Shown here: in pieces, positions 24,404 through 33,313 of the stretch | Layout of the letters: each line of letters starts with the position of its first letter | How positions within the stretch are numbered: the stretch's first letter is position 1 | Source of the DNA: Paenibacillus sp. | Lineage (GTDB): Bacteria; Bacillota; Bacilli; Paenibacillales; Paenibacillaceae | Direction of reading: 5' to 3' | NCBI GenBank assembly: GCA_031254035.1 | Contig: JAIRVF010000151.1 | Location: forward strand, 1 to 45,066 | Length of the DNA stretch: 45,066 nucleotides | Program-made: the position numbers and the translations under genes | The notes under the pieces: model-generated | Databases searched by the model: none | Seen by the model: the letters and a program-made list of their open reading frames with translations, nothing else | What the model was told of the DNA's origin: nothing

Positions 24404-25500
24404 ACTATGGGCTCAGATGCTTTTTTCCATAGGATCACGTGATGGGTTTTACTTAATTTCTCATAGAACAAAGTATCTTTTCTGAACATACGGATCACGA
24501 CATGAACGAAAAACCACGCACTCAGGAAGAAAACCACGACGCCCAGAAAAGCACGCGAGATATTCGGTAGATTGTCAAGTGAAGAGCCGAGAAGCATGAT
24601 CAAACCAAAAAACACCCAATAAAGCAACGCATAACGTTTGAACAGAGCCGCAATCGAGATCCTTTCGCCCATTTTCGTCAACCGGATGCGCACCATCCAT
24701 TTCCCAGGCGTCACACCGTCTGTCAACCAAGGGATCAGCATAAAGTAAATGCCTGACGCGACCAAATAAGAAGCTGGGATATGAAGAAAATAACATATTG
24801 ACACAAGTATAGGGCAGATGATCGAATCGATAATAAAAGCGATAGCTCTGCGTGTATAGGTGACCCTTTTGGTGGAAAGATCGACATTGTCATCAAGCTT
24901 TTCAATCCGGGGCAAAAATCTGGCCAGCCATTCGGCCGCCAAATACCCGCAAATGCCCCCAAGTGTGTTCATGATCAAATCATCCACGTCAAATACGCGG
25001 TAAGGATGGTCAAACAGTCCGTAAATGGCGGTAATCTGCGTTACCTCGAAAAAGAGGGACAGCAGGAATGAAAAAGCGATGGCACGCGCCCAGCCCGTAC
25101 GGAAATAGTAACGGAGCATCATCCCGAAAGGAACTGTCAGCAGAATGTTGAAAACAACCTGGAGAAAAGCGCGTTCTTTCAGCAAGTGCAAATAAGTTGA
25201 TGGCTGGGATGCGACCACAGAGGTTTCCTTTAGAATATCATTAACAAAATTCAGGGGGATAGGCTGCAAGGCTCCTGATGTCAAAGCTGCGTTATGTCTG
25301 GTTGGAGGCAGTGGCAAAATCACTAGGAAAAATGCATTCATCAAATACAATAGAAACAAGTACAGCATAAAAGCCCTTACTTTATTGATGTACCCATATT
25401 TACGATATTGAATGATCATAAATGGCAATGTGAATAGAAACGCCGCAAAAGGAAAAAACATGAAGGCGTCGGAAATAGGAAATAGATAGGAATGAAGCAT
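24388..25500 (-). CDS. VanZ-like / RDD domain membrane protein
   Basis: This 370-residue membrane protein joins two domains. The N-terminal VanZ-like part (about 1-195) has five helices and the family blocks MNAFFLVILPLPPTRHNA, FNILLTVPFGMML and DVDDLIMNTLGGICGYLA. The C-terminal part (about 215-345) is an RDD domain: RRAIAFIIDSIICP, then TPGKWMVRIRL. VanZ homologues are linked to teicoplanin and lipoglycopeptide tolerance, RDD proteins to membrane transport; this fused form is common in Bacilli and of unknown function. The gene is convergent with the ABC permease scrap. Confidence 0.88.
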   Translation of the reverse strand: MLHSYLFPISDAFMFFPFAAFLFTLPFMIIQYRKYGYINKVRAFMLYLFLLYLMNAFFLVILPLPPTRHNAALTSGALQPIPLNFVNDILKETSVVASQPSTYLHLLKERAFLQVVFNILLTVPFGMMLRYYFRTGWARAIAFSFLLSLFFEVTQITAIYGLFDHPYRVFDVDDLIMNTLGGICGYLAAEWLARFLPRIEKLDDNVDLSTKRVTYTRRAIAFIIDSIICPILVSICYFLHIPASYLVASGIYFMLIPWLTDGVTPGKWMVRIRLTKMGERISIAALFKRYALLYWVFFGLIMLLGSSLDNLPNISRAFLGVVVFFLSAWFFVHVVIRMFRKDTLFYEKLSKTHHVILWKKASEPIVKEPE

Positions 25501-25732
25501 CGGGTTATCGCATCCTTGTAATGATTATTGTTTTGGCTGTTTATGGCAGCAGAATACGATCATAACACATACAGGGTATAATCTGGTTTAAATTAATCTT
25601 AAAACTTTTTGAACAACCTCTTTTAGAAAGGCGCGTTTAGTATTCAGACATCGGCATTATAGGTTATACTGTACAAGCATTAACCATTTACACAGTCAGT
25701 AGACAAAGATTTTTAGCATCAGGGGGATATGA

Positions 25733-27082
25733 ATGGGACAGGCAGAGGGAAAGCTGCAAAAAAAATTAAAACCTAGACATATCAGTTTTATGGCTATGGG
25801 CGGCGTTATTGGAACAGGCATTTTTAAAGGCAGTGCAGAAACGATTGGATTGGCTGGTCCGGGCGTGGTTTTTTCCTACGTAATCGCTGGTCTGCTTCTT
25901 CTGGTCGTCATGGCTTCGATTGCGGAAATGGCGACGGTATATCCGAACCGGAATATGACGGATTTCGTACGCGAAGCCTTCGGGGAGAAGGTCTCCTTCG
26001 TGATGGGATGGATGTATTGCTTCATGTGGCTGGCCATCTGCGTCATAGAAATTATTGCGACTGGCAGCTTCCTGCAGTACTGGTTTCCGGCAGTTCCGTT
26101 ATGGGCGTTAAGTTTGGCCTGTGCAGCTTTTATTATTCTTATCAATTTACTTAGCGTGGGTATTTTAGGCGAGTTTGAATTTTGGCTGGCTGGGATCAAG
26201 ATTGCCATGATCATTATTTTCATCGTGTTAGGGGCTGGCTTGATCTTTGGCATCATTCCGAGTGATCATACGCCTTATCTAGAGAACTTTACGAAATCGG
26301 GAGGGTTTTTGCCGAATGGCTGGACTTCCGTTTTTTCGGCGATGTTGGTCGTCATGTTTTCTTTCGGTGGCTCGGAGTTGATCGGTTTGACGATGACCGA
26401 GACGGAAAATGCGGAGCGTATTCTGCCCAAGGTTGTCGGTAATTTCATTTTAAGAATCATTTTGTTTTTTACGCTGCCGATACTCGTGATTTGCGGTCTT
26501 ATTCCTTGGAATGAAGTAGGATTGGAAAGCAGTCCGTTCGTGCAGGTACTATCGTCAACGGGGCTTTCAGGTGCAGCCCATATTATGAATTTCATCCTGG
26601 TTACCGCTGTTCTTTCGGCTGCGAATGCGGGAGTCTATGGCTCATCTCGCATGTTGTTCTCCATGGCTGCAGCAGGGGAAGCGCCTAAAGTTCTGGCCAA
26701 GACAAACCGGAAGGGGAGCCCGGTCATTGCCTTGATGGTAGTTGCGTTTATTTTACTTGCGGGTGCCATGCTTGGAATATTCGCGCAGGATCAGCTTTTC
26801 AGGGTGCTCATGGCTGTGCCGGGGTTCGGTGTGATTCTGGTATGGATATGCATTGCATTATCGCAATTGAAGCTGCGCAGGCAATATCCAGTCAAACCGG
26901 CTTTTAAAGTCTGGGGATATCCGTATGTAACGAGTACAGTTATCTTGTGTCTATCCGCTATTGCGATCATGTTCCTGTTTGACCAGCACAACCGTTTCAG
27001 TATTGGGATTTGCATGGCCGCATTGCTGGTGCTTATCGTTTGGTCCATAGTCAGGTTCCGTTCCGGAGAGCGGAAAGGTTAA
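25733..27082 (+). CDS. amino-acid permease (APC superfamily, AAT branch)
   Basis: This 449-residue inner-membrane carrier has 12 helices. It begins with the APC signature PRHISFMAMGGVIGTGIFKGSA (residues 14-36), whose GVIGTG loop binds the amino-acid backbone, and has MFSFGGSELIGLTMTETENA near 205. This matches Bacillus AAT-type carriers (YbgF, YtnA, RocE); substrate cannot be told. ATG 25733 follows AGGGGGATAT. It is monocistronic. The upstream 230 bases contain TATACT (about 25663), a likely -10. Confidence 0.88.
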   Translation: MGQAEGKLQKKLKPRHISFMAMGGVIGTGIFKGSAETIGLAGPGVVFSYVIAGLLLLVVMASIAEMATVYPNRNMTDFVREAFGEKVSFVMGWMYCFMWLAICVIEIIATGSFLQYWFPAVPLWALSLACAAFIILINLLSVGILGEFEFWLAGIKIAMIIIFIVLGAGLIFGIIPSDHTPYLENFTKSGGFLPNGWTSVFSAMLVVMFSFGGSELIGLTMTETENAERILPKVVGNFILRIILFFTLPILVICGLIPWNEVGLESSPFVQVLSSTGLSGAAHIMNFILVTAVLSAANAGVYGSSRMLFSMAAAGEAPKVLAKTNRKGSPVIALMVVAFILLAGAMLGIFAQDQLFRVLMAVPGFGVILVWICIALSQLKLRRQYPVKPAFKVWGYPYVTSTVILCLSAIAIMFLFDQHNRFSIGICMAALLVLIVWSIVRFRSGERKG

Positions 27083-27151
27083 GGCAGAACAAAACTGTTC
27101 AGCGTCTAAAAGAAAGATCTTATTATGTAGGAACGAATGTTCCTGATTTAA

Positions 27152-27256
27152 TTGACATTTTTTTCATTTGAATGTATACTCATATCAAACGAACAGATGT
27201 GCGGGTGAAGCACCTCGCAGGTGGGCCATAGGCCTTTCTTGCGGGTGCTTTTTTTT
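27152..27256 (+). promoter_or_regulatory. promoter plus attenuator-like leader of the coiled-coil gene
   Basis: TTGACA (27152-27157) and TATACT (27175-27180), 17 bases apart, form an excellent promoter. The transcript would start near 27187 and meet a terminator only 65 bases later: CACCTCGCAGG pairs with CTTGCGGGTG (27211-27250) and eight T follow. The same CACCTCGCA can instead pair with an upstream TGCGGGTG (27200-27207). The two TGCGGGTG copies compete for one partner, as in attenuators. A GGCC-ATA-GGCC hairpin caps the terminator loop. Confidence 0.65.
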
Positions 27257-27303
27257 GTGCATGTGTTTCGGATAATAAATGGACAGAAGGGATGATTGGA
27301 TTG

Positions 27304-28086
27304 ATGAAACGTAGCAATCATTACAGTGGATGGGGATTGAAAGCACTCGTTTTCATAATGACAATTCTGCTGCTTACCAGCGGGCCGATTTATGCAGCGG
27401 CTTCCGGCTGGGATACTGCACTTTCTAACATAGAACAGCTTCATGACCGTTTTACCGCATTGGAGTCGGCTAATACATATGAGAAGCAACAAATTCAGAA
27501 TTTGCGGAAGCAAAATAATGACAAGCTGGCGGAAATGAATATGAAGGTACAACTTATCGATAAGGATAAGATCGACAAGCTGAAATCGGAAGCGGAGCAG
27601 GCCCAAAAAAGATACGCTCCTTTGCTTGCGGAATATGCCGAGCTCGGCAAAAAAGCGGCAGAAGCGAAAAAACGCAAAGATGCGAAATCGGCTTTGTTGT
27701 ATGATTTGAAGCGTAACCATATCAAGGCTTCTGTATTAGCAGCGAAGCAGGAGATCAATACAAAAAAGAAGGCACTCTCTTTCGCCAAGAAGCAATCAGC
27801 CGAGAAGGCGAAGATTGTGAAAGACGCTTTATTACCGGTACAAACATTCAAGAAACAGGTAACCGCGGAGAATCTTAAAATCACGGAAATAAACAAATCG
27901 AAGTCGGAAGCGGATAAGAGCTATAAATCAGCTGTTAAGCAGGGGGAAGCGGTGACAGCAGAGAAAGAACTAAAGAAGATGATTGATATGAAGACTCAAG
28001 TCCAGTCCTCCCAAAGAAGGATTCTCGAATTGGAAGGGAACATCGCAAAAGCGCTGCGTTCTGCTGAAATGAAACTTCCGATATAA
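27304..28086 (+). CDS. secreted coiled-coil protein
   Basis: This 260-residue exported protein has a signal peptide (first about 35 residues, hydrophobic ALVFIMTILLLTSG, cleavage near YAAASG). The mature protein is nearly all alpha-helical, rich in Lys, Glu, Ala and Gln, with long coiled-coil heptads from about 45 to 250 and no catalytic motif. I chose ATG 27304; an ATG at 27292 would add four residues with a tighter AGAAGGG. Such proteins may form cell-wall or spore-associated rods. The leader is attenuator-like, so expression may be conditional. Function unknown. Confidence 0.75.
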   Translation: MKRSNHYSGWGLKALVFIMTILLLTSGPIYAAASGWDTALSNIEQLHDRFTALESANTYEKQQIQNLRKQNNDKLAEMNMKVQLIDKDKIDKLKSEAEQAQKRYAPLLAEYAELGKKAAEAKKRKDAKSALLYDLKRNHIKASVLAAKQEINTKKKALSFAKKQSAEKAKIVKDALLPVQTFKKQVTAENLKITEINKSKSEADKSYKSAVKQGEAVTAEKELKKMIDMKTQVQSSQRRILELEGNIAKALRSAEMKLPI

Positions 28087-28129
28087 CGGACGTTGTAACT
28101 CCAATACCATCATCTTTCTCAAAATATAA

Positions 28130-28170
28130 AAGCCCGTCAGATTTCTGCAGAAAAACTGACGGGCTTCAAG
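28130..28170 (+). terminator. terminator after the coiled-coil gene
   Basis: AAGCCCGTCAG pairs perfectly with CTGACGGGCTT (11 base pairs). The T tract is short and the stem runs directly into the repeat copy. Confidence 0.7.
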
Positions 28171-28244
28171 AAATTCGGAGACGGGCAGCGATCGGAAAAA
28201 CGATCCGTAACCGATAGCGGCCCACCTCCCATAATGACAAGAAC
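28165..28244. repeat. intergenic repeat, copy 2
   Basis: TTCAAGAAATTCGGAGAC, CAGCGATCGG, AACGATCCGTAACCG, TAGCGG and ATGACAAGAACT recur in the same order as at 1604-1680, with a few substitutions and indels. No coding potential. It is the single-arm form of the 1495-1680 element. Confidence 0.7.
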
Positions 28245-28266
28245 TAATTTCAGTATGGAGCCGGAA

Positions 28267-28662
28267 TTAATAGCTCAATTGCCAAGAGACACCAAATCTG
28301 TCTTGAACCCATCCGAATTTCGTGGCGAAAGGATAGTTGCCAAGCGGCATAAGTACCGCACCGCCATCGGAAAGTTTATCAAAAGCTTCGGTAATTTCAG
28401 CATCGGTTTCGCAATGGACAAATAAGGAGATTGAAGGCGTGAAAGTAAAATTATGCTTGACGAAGCTGTCTATGCACATGATTGTTTGTCCTTTGAGAGA
28501 AAAGGAAGCTTGCTGAATCGAACCTTCGGTTCCCGCCTCATTGGCACCATAACGTTTTATGCTGATAATCTCTGAAGGTCTAAAAATAGAGGTATAGAAG
28601 TTCATAGCTTCTTCTGCCTGTCCCTCAAACATTAAAAATGGTGTGACTTGGGGTTTCGACAT
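28267..28662 (-). CDS. VOC-family protein, PhnB-like
   Basis: This 131-residue protein has the vicinal-oxygen-chelate fold (PhnB/3-demethylubiquinone methyltransferase-like family): KPQVTPFLMFEGQAEEAMNFY near the start, SISLFVHCETDAEITEAFDK in the middle and FGWVQDRFGVSWQLSY at the end. Such proteins bind small ligands, sometimes with a metal; here there is no clear metal triad and the function is unknown. ATG 28662 follows AAGGAG. Monocistronic. Confidence 0.88.
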   Translation of the reverse strand: MSKPQVTPFLMFEGQAEEAMNFYTSIFRPSEIISIKRYGANEAGTEGSIQQASFSLKGQTIMCIDSFVKHNFTFTPSISLFVHCETDAEITEAFDKLSDGGAVLMPLGNYPFATKFGWVQDRFGVSWQLSY

Positions 28663-28871
28663 GGAATCATCTCCTTGTTTTTATCTTTGCTTTCTTTATC
28701 TCGGTATATGCAGCCTTGGTTTCCAACCACCATCGAATTCGGTTACAATTATTATAGGGTATTTGATTTTTAGCAAAATACAAGTTGCTCTACACAAATA
28801 TTGTACGTAATTCAGGCTTTACAAACCTTTTGTTATTTATGTACATCAATAAAAAGGGGGAACTGCCGCTA

Positions 28872-29084
28872 ATGGCTACCATAAGAGAGCTTCTGTCAGA
28901 TGCTGATTTCGAAGAAGCTGAGCACAAGAAGTTTCCAATTCGGGTATTCCGCGACGATCTTTTGATTGATTCCGCTACGTATATCATCCGCTTTACGGAT
29001 ACTACAATTATTACCCAAACAGATGTTAGCGACGTAACGTACCACTCGCGCCGGGAATGTCAATTTTATGAGCTCAGAAAGTGA
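28872..29084 (+). CDS. small conserved-looking hypothetical protein
   Basis: This 70-residue protein, MATIRELLSDADFEEAEHKK then RVFRDDLLIDSATYIIRFTD, shows a short helix followed by several strands; it ends SDVTYHSRRECQFYELRK. The ATG at 28872 follows AAGGGGG at twelve bases; an in-frame ATG at 28842 is possible. I do not recognise the family. Balanced codon use suggests that the gene is real. Confidence 0.55.
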   Translation: MATIRELLSDADFEEAEHKKFPIRVFRDDLLIDSATYIIRFTDTTIITQTDVSDVTYHSRRECQFYELRK

Positions 29085-29217
29085 TTTTCAAGAATAGCGA
29101 AATTATTCAAATAACCAATCAAACGCATGGAGGAAAGTTGTCAAAGCTAATCTTCCATGCATTTTTTTATGTGAAAATATGAGGAACGACTTGAATTGAA
29201 TCATTAATTCAAATACT

Positions 29218-30102
29218 TCAGTCAGATGCGGCATGTGTATGATTCAATTCGATGAATGACTTGAGTGCCTTGGAAAACCACTTCTTCGGATGTGTCACAA
29301 GCTGCATGTATAAACGTATATCCGGATGGACAAATGGCAGCATCGTCAGCTCCCCTCTGCGAATTTCATCAATGGCAGCCATTTTAGGCAGAATGGAGAT
29401 TCCCGAACCGGATATAACGCATCTTTTGATCGCCTCCGGGTTGCCGAGCTCCAGTCCAATGGTATAAGGGATATGATTTCGTTTTAAAACCTTCTCCAAC
29501 ATGATTCGATAATTACAACTATCCTCAGGCATAATCCACTCCGCATGTGCGAGATGGTTCAATTCGACTTGGTTCAATCGTGACAACGGATGATCTGGTC
29601 CGGCTATCAGTACGATCGGTTCTTCTTTGACTGCTTGCCAGTTCAAAGCGGAGTCGGTGGGCTTATTCTCCAGAATCAGACCGAGGTCCAGATCGCCTTC
29701 TTTAACCATTTGAACAATATGATCTTCCCGGTCTGTAAGCAGACGAATTGCTAGAGCGGGAAACTGGTGCCGAAGCTGCTGCAAAATAGGTGGCAGAAAG
29801 TAAGAGGCAAGCGAGTCCATGGTTCCGATCGAGAGGGAGCCACCTTCTTGGCTACTCAATCTTTCGATGGATTCCTGGTACAAGCCCAGCATCTGAACCG
29901 TGATTTGAAGCAGTTCTTCTCCCGCTGAAGTAAGCCGCATCCCTTTTCCAAATCGTTCAAACAGCTGTACACCATAAGCCTTCTCAAGTTTTTGAATCTG
30001 CGTGGTTACGCTGGATTGTGCATATCCCAGTTCCTCAGCCGCCCGGGTAAAACTCTGGCGCAGAGCAACCTCCCGAAAGGTGTGCAGATAAGTTAGATCC
30101 AT
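29218..30102 (-). CDS. LysR-type transcriptional regulator
   Basis: This 294-residue LysR regulator has its helix-turn-helix at about 3-60 (YLHTFREVALRQSFTRAAEEL, then YAQSSVTTQIQKLEKAYGVQ) and the two-lobed effector domain after residue 85 (GGSLSIGTMDSLASYFLPPIL). The start is ATG 30102 with GGAG eight bases upstream. It is divergent from the DapA-family gene at 30214, with an AT-rich 110-base spacer containing TTATAGATAA-like repeats that could be LysR boxes. By the usual layout it should control that gene in response to a small-molecule ligand. Confidence 0.9.
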   Translation of the reverse strand: MDLTYLHTFREVALRQSFTRAAEELGYAQSSVTTQIQKLEKAYGVQLFERFGKGMRLTSAGEELLQITVQMLGLYQESIERLSSQEGGSLSIGTMDSLASYFLPPILQQLRHQFPALAIRLLTDREDHIVQMVKEGDLDLGLILENKPTDSALNWQAVKEEPIVLIAGPDHPLSRLNQVELNHLAHAEWIMPEDSCNYRIMLEKVLKRNHIPYTIGLELGNPEAIKRCVISGSGISILPKMAAIDEIRRGELTMLPFVHPDIRLYMQLVTHPKKWFSKALKSFIELNHTHAASD

Positions 30103-30213
30103 ATCGTTCACTCCATCAATATTATTGATAATGGTCATCAACTATTATAGATAACGCTGATAACTAACTCTATGTTACATTAATCTCACTACAGCGAACA
30201 GGAGGTCATTTAC

Positions 30214-31110
30214 ATGCTGGATAGACGGGATATGTATGGAGTTTTTGTACCAGTGATTACGCCTTTTTTGCAAAGCGAGGAGCTGGACTTGGAATCCTAC
30301 CGAAGATATTTGGGAGGGCTGATTCAGCACGACATTCAAGGATTGGTTATCAATGGGACGACTGGAGAAGCGCCGACGGTGGCATGGGAAGAAGTCGTGC
30401 AGCTTGTCCAAGCAACGAAACAGCTTATAGGGGAAAAGAAACAGCAGCAAATGCCGGTTATTATAGGCACCGGAACAAATGATACGGTATCAACAGTAAG
30501 GCGAACAGAAAGTGCCGCAGAAATCGGCGCAGATGCCGTGCTTGTGGTGGTTCCTTATTACAGCAAACCGTCGCAGGAGGGAATCATCAAGCATTTTCAA
30601 AAGGTTACAGAAGTGGGAGTTCCGGTTATCGTATATGAAATCCCGTCCCGCACGGGTGTTCGGCTAACGATGGAAACAGCAAGAAGAATCATGAACATGA
30701 ACGGAGTTGTCGGATTAAAAGACAGTTCAGACAGCTTTGCACTGCTTTCGGAACTGAACAGGCATGGAGCAGGACCGGTATTATGCGGTGATGATATCAA
30801 CTACTATGCCAAGCTGAAGCAGGGAGCGGCCGGCGGAATATTGGCGTCTGCCAATGTTAACACTCAAGCATTTAATGATGTTTACCGTCTGGTACAATGG
30901 GGCGACGATCTGTCGGCAAAACAGTTCTTTGATCAACAGATTCCATTGATCCGTAAGCTGTTTCAGGAATCCAATCCTGCACCATTAAAATGGATTCTGG
31001 CAAGAAAGGGGATTATCGCCACAGATCAGCTTCGCCTTCCGATGACCCAGGTTTCCAAGGGACTTGAAGATGAACTGGAACAGCTGCTGCCGCTTTTGAG
31101 TGTAAATTAG
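30214..31110 (+). CDS. DapA/NanA-family lyase or synthase
   Basis: This 298-residue (beta/alpha)8 class I aldolase of the dihydrodipicolinate synthase / N-acetylneuraminate lyase family carries the Schiff-base Lys169 (VGLKDSSD), Tyr141 and Arg146 (YEIPSRTG) and the TTGE substrate loop (49-52: GTTGEAP). All fit the DapA subtype. Because it is divergent from a LysR gene and not in a lysine operon, it may act in sugar-acid or other catabolism instead of lysine synthesis. ATG follows ACAGGAGG. Confidence 0.85.
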   Translation: MLDRRDMYGVFVPVITPFLQSEELDLESYRRYLGGLIQHDIQGLVINGTTGEAPTVAWEEVVQLVQATKQLIGEKKQQQMPVIIGTGTNDTVSTVRRTESAAEIGADAVLVVVPYYSKPSQEGIIKHFQKVTEVGVPVIVYEIPSRTGVRLTMETARRIMNMNGVVGLKDSSDSFALLSELNRHGAGPVLCGDDINYYAKLKQGAAGGILASANVNTQAFNDVYRLVQWGDDLSAKQFFDQQIPLIRKLFQESNPAPLKWILARKGIIATDQLRLPMTQVSKGLEDELEQLLPLLSVN

Positions 31111-31169
31111 AATTGGCGCGGGTAGAAGGTTGATATAAGAAAAGAAGAACTCTTGCCAAAAAGAAACTA

Positions 31170-31199
31170 TTTGACAGATCAGTACAAAATTCGTATTCT
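31170..31199 (+). promoter_or_regulatory. tetR promoter with operator
   Basis: TTGACA (31171-31176) and TATTCT (31194-31199) are 17 bases apart. TTTGAC...TACAAAA (31170-31189) resembles the palindrome TTTGTA-N8-TACAAA found twice upstream of the MFS gene, so TetR probably represses itself. Confidence 0.65.
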
Positions 31200-31236
31200 A
31201 ATAACAACTTAATTCTTAAGAAAGGAATGCAGATTC

Positions 31237-31824
31237 ATGAGCAAAAGCGGAAGACCGCGTGAATTTAAAGATACTGCCGTTATTGACGCCGCTGTTGAAG
31301 TGTTTAGAACTAACGGGTACGAAGCCTGTTCAACGGAAGATCTCTGCAAACAAACGGGACTCGGCAGAGGGAGTTTGTATAATGCGTTTGGAAGTAAACA
31401 CGAACTGTATGAGCATGCCCTTCAGCGTTACCATGAAATTGGCATTCAGACCCAGATTGAATTATTGGAACAGGAAGGGCCTGTAAAAGAATGCCTGCGG
31501 TCGCTGCTCAAGTGGGAGATTCCGGAGAAACCCGAAGGAGACAGCAGAGGCTGCCTGTTGGTTAATGCGGCGACTGAACGGGCGAAAAGCGACCCTGTGG
31601 TCGGGAAGATCTTCAAACAGCATGTGGATTTACTTGAACAAGCGATATGGAAAGCGATCCATAGGGGCCAGGAAACAGGCGAAATATCGAAGGAGAAATC
31701 TACTTCAGAGCTAGCCGGAATGTTTCTGAGCAGCTACTACGGACTCCGCGTCATTTTTCCAGCTACACTGGATTACGAATTGGCGGAACGGATCATTGAC
31801 GGAACATTAACTTCCATTTTCTAG
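31237..31824 (+). CDS. TetR/AcrR-family regulator
   Basis: This 195-residue TetR repressor opens with GRPREFKDTAVIDAAVEVFR, then the recognition helices STEDLCKQTGLGRGSLYNAFGS (about 35-56). The all-helical C-terminal domain (TetR_C, 80-190) would bind the inducer. ATG 31237 follows AAGAAAGGAA. The MFS gene 31984-33162 follows 160 bases later on the same strand and carries matching operators, so this is a local regulator-pump unit. Confidence 0.88.
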   Translation: MSKSGRPREFKDTAVIDAAVEVFRTNGYEACSTEDLCKQTGLGRGSLYNAFGSKHELYEHALQRYHEIGIQTQIELLEQEGPVKECLRSLLKWEIPEKPEGDSRGCLLVNAATERAKSDPVVGKIFKQHVDLLEQAIWKAIHRGQETGEISKEKSTSELAGMFLSSYYGLRVIFPATLDYELAERIIDGTLTSIF

Positions 31825-31856
31825 AGAGAGAAAGATAACTTATTTTTTTTGAACAT

Positions 31857-31956
31857 TTTTGTACTATTCAATACAAAATTATAAATACATGTTCAAATGA
31901 TATTACATGAGTAGGGAATGTTTTTTTTGCCTATTTTTGTACTGTTTGTTACAAAA
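31857..31956 (+). promoter_or_regulatory. two TetR operators upstream of the MFS gene
   Basis: TTTGTA-N8-TACAAA (31858-31877) and TTTTGTA-N8-TACAAAA (31935-31956) are perfect palindromes with the same spacing. The first overlaps a promoter-like TTGAAC-N17-TACAAA. They share the half-site TACAAA with the tetR operator. Confidence 0.7.
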
Positions 31957-31983
31957 TAAAAATATTTGATAGGAGTTGTTAGT

Positions 31984-33162
31984 ATGCCGTTAGCCATTTA
32001 TGTGCTTGGCCTGATGATATTTTCCATGACTACATCTGAATTTATGGTAGCAGGTATGATGCCTTCGCTCTCACGCGATTTCGGAGTATCGATCGCGTCG
32101 ATAGGGTACCTTATTTCCGCTTATGCAGCGGGAATGATTATCGGGGGACCGCTTCTTACTGTGGGACTGCTTAAGGTTCCGCGTAAAAAAGCTTTGATGG
32201 CGCTTGTGTTTGTTTTCTTTGTGGGTCAAATCTTGGGAGCCCTTGCCCCAAACTATGAGTTGATGATGGTGGCGCGGGTTATTACCGGAATTGCTTCATC
32301 CGCATGCTTCGGGGTATCTATAGCAATCGCATTGTCGCTCGCGAGTCCGCAGTCCAGCGGCCGTGCGGCTTCGACCGTTCTTGGCGGCTTAATGGTTGCG
32401 ACTGCGATCGGTTTGCCTGCGGCGATGCTGTTCGATCAATATTTCGGATGGCGCGCAAGTTTCTGGGCGGTCGCCGCTCTGGTGTTATTATCCGGAATCC
32501 TTTGCCAGCTGTTGATTCCGCCATCACCAGCAGCGGAGCCGTCAAGTATCCGCAACGAATTCAGCGCCTTCGCCAATCGTCACTTGTGGGCTGCTTACAT
32601 CACGAGCATGCTGATTATTGGAGCTACTTTTGCGGCATTCAGCTACTTTTCTCCGATCCTAACCGATATCGCCGGTTTCGACGTGCAGATAGTTCCGCTT
32701 CTGCTCGGAATCTACGGGGCAGCCACCGTTATCGGGAACATCATTACCGGAAGGCTTGCCGACCGCTATATGATGCCTATATTAACCGCAGGTTTGATCA
32801 TGCTAGCTTTCGCATTGATTATTTTTGGCGTATTCCCGGATTACCGGGTGATCGCTGTTACCGCCGTGATTGTCATCGGACTGGCAGGAGTGCCTATGAA
32901 TCCCGCTATGGTGACCCGCGTTACACGCTCTTCCAATGCCGGACCTCTGGTGAACACGATTCATGTTTCTATTATTAACTTCGGCATTGTCGTGGGTTCA
33001 TCCATCGGAGGATTCGCCATTGATAAAGGTTTCGGTTTGGCATCCCCCTTATGGGTCGGAGCGATTCTGGCTGTACTTGGACTGGTTTCATTGCTGCCAT
33101 ACCTGCCAAAGGCTCGCAGAACGGAAGTTCAGATCCGGAACAATAAGCAAACCTGTGCATGA
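31984..33162 (+). CDS. MFS efflux transporter, DHA1-like
   Basis: This 392-residue, 12-helix carrier of the DHA1/AraJ type has the loop 2-3 segment GPLLTVGLLKVPRKKALMAL and the family's TSEFMVAGMMPSLSRDFGVS. Regulated efflux of a drug or metabolite is likely from the adjacent TetR gene and operators, but the substrate is not known. The start is ATG 31984, with AGGAG ten bases upstream; a longer in-frame TTG start contains the ribosome site. It resembles the broken MFS gene at 9.6-10.9 kb (both begin with a TEF/SEF motif and share the WRASFW block). Confidence 0.88.
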   Translation: MPLAIYVLGLMIFSMTTSEFMVAGMMPSLSRDFGVSIASIGYLISAYAAGMIIGGPLLTVGLLKVPRKKALMALVFVFFVGQILGALAPNYELMMVARVITGIASSACFGVSIAIALSLASPQSSGRAASTVLGGLMVATAIGLPAAMLFDQYFGWRASFWAVAALVLLSGILCQLLIPPSPAAEPSSIRNEFSAFANRHLWAAYITSMLIIGATFAAFSYFSPILTDIAGFDVQIVPLLLGIYGAATVIGNIITGRLADRYMMPILTAGLIMLAFALIIFGVFPDYRVIAVTAVIVIGLAGVPMNPAMVTRVTRSSNAGPLVNTIHVSIINFGIVVGSSIGGFAIDKGFGLASPLWVGAILAVLGLVSLLPYLPKARRTEVQIRNNKQTCA

Positions 33163-33313
33163 ATCCGGGTTGGATTTTTGCCAAACCGCTTGAACAATAA
33201 AAACAAAGCAGTGTTATCATTACCTAATTAGATTACAATCCCTTATAATGTAGGATAAACACCGCTTGATTATGTCAGATGAAGCGGTTGATCGAAGTGA
33301 AGGGGATTACGTT

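Noticed and set aside
28234..28425. Forward frame of 63 codons opposite the VOC gene.
   Set aside because: It begins in the repeat copy and reads antisense through the conserved end of the VOC gene.
32304..32978. Long forward frame of 224 codons inside the MFS gene at 31984-33162.
   Set aside because: It is a shadow of the true frame: rich in Arg, Tyr and His, no helices or motif, while the other frame is a perfect MFS protein.
33163..33313. Possible longer N-terminus of the TIM barrel-AraC regulator starting with TTG at 33266.
   Set aside because: The 33266 start lacks a ribosome site, while TTG 33314 has AGGGG eight bases upstream and gives a natural start to the barrel (GTQRQRILDRL).
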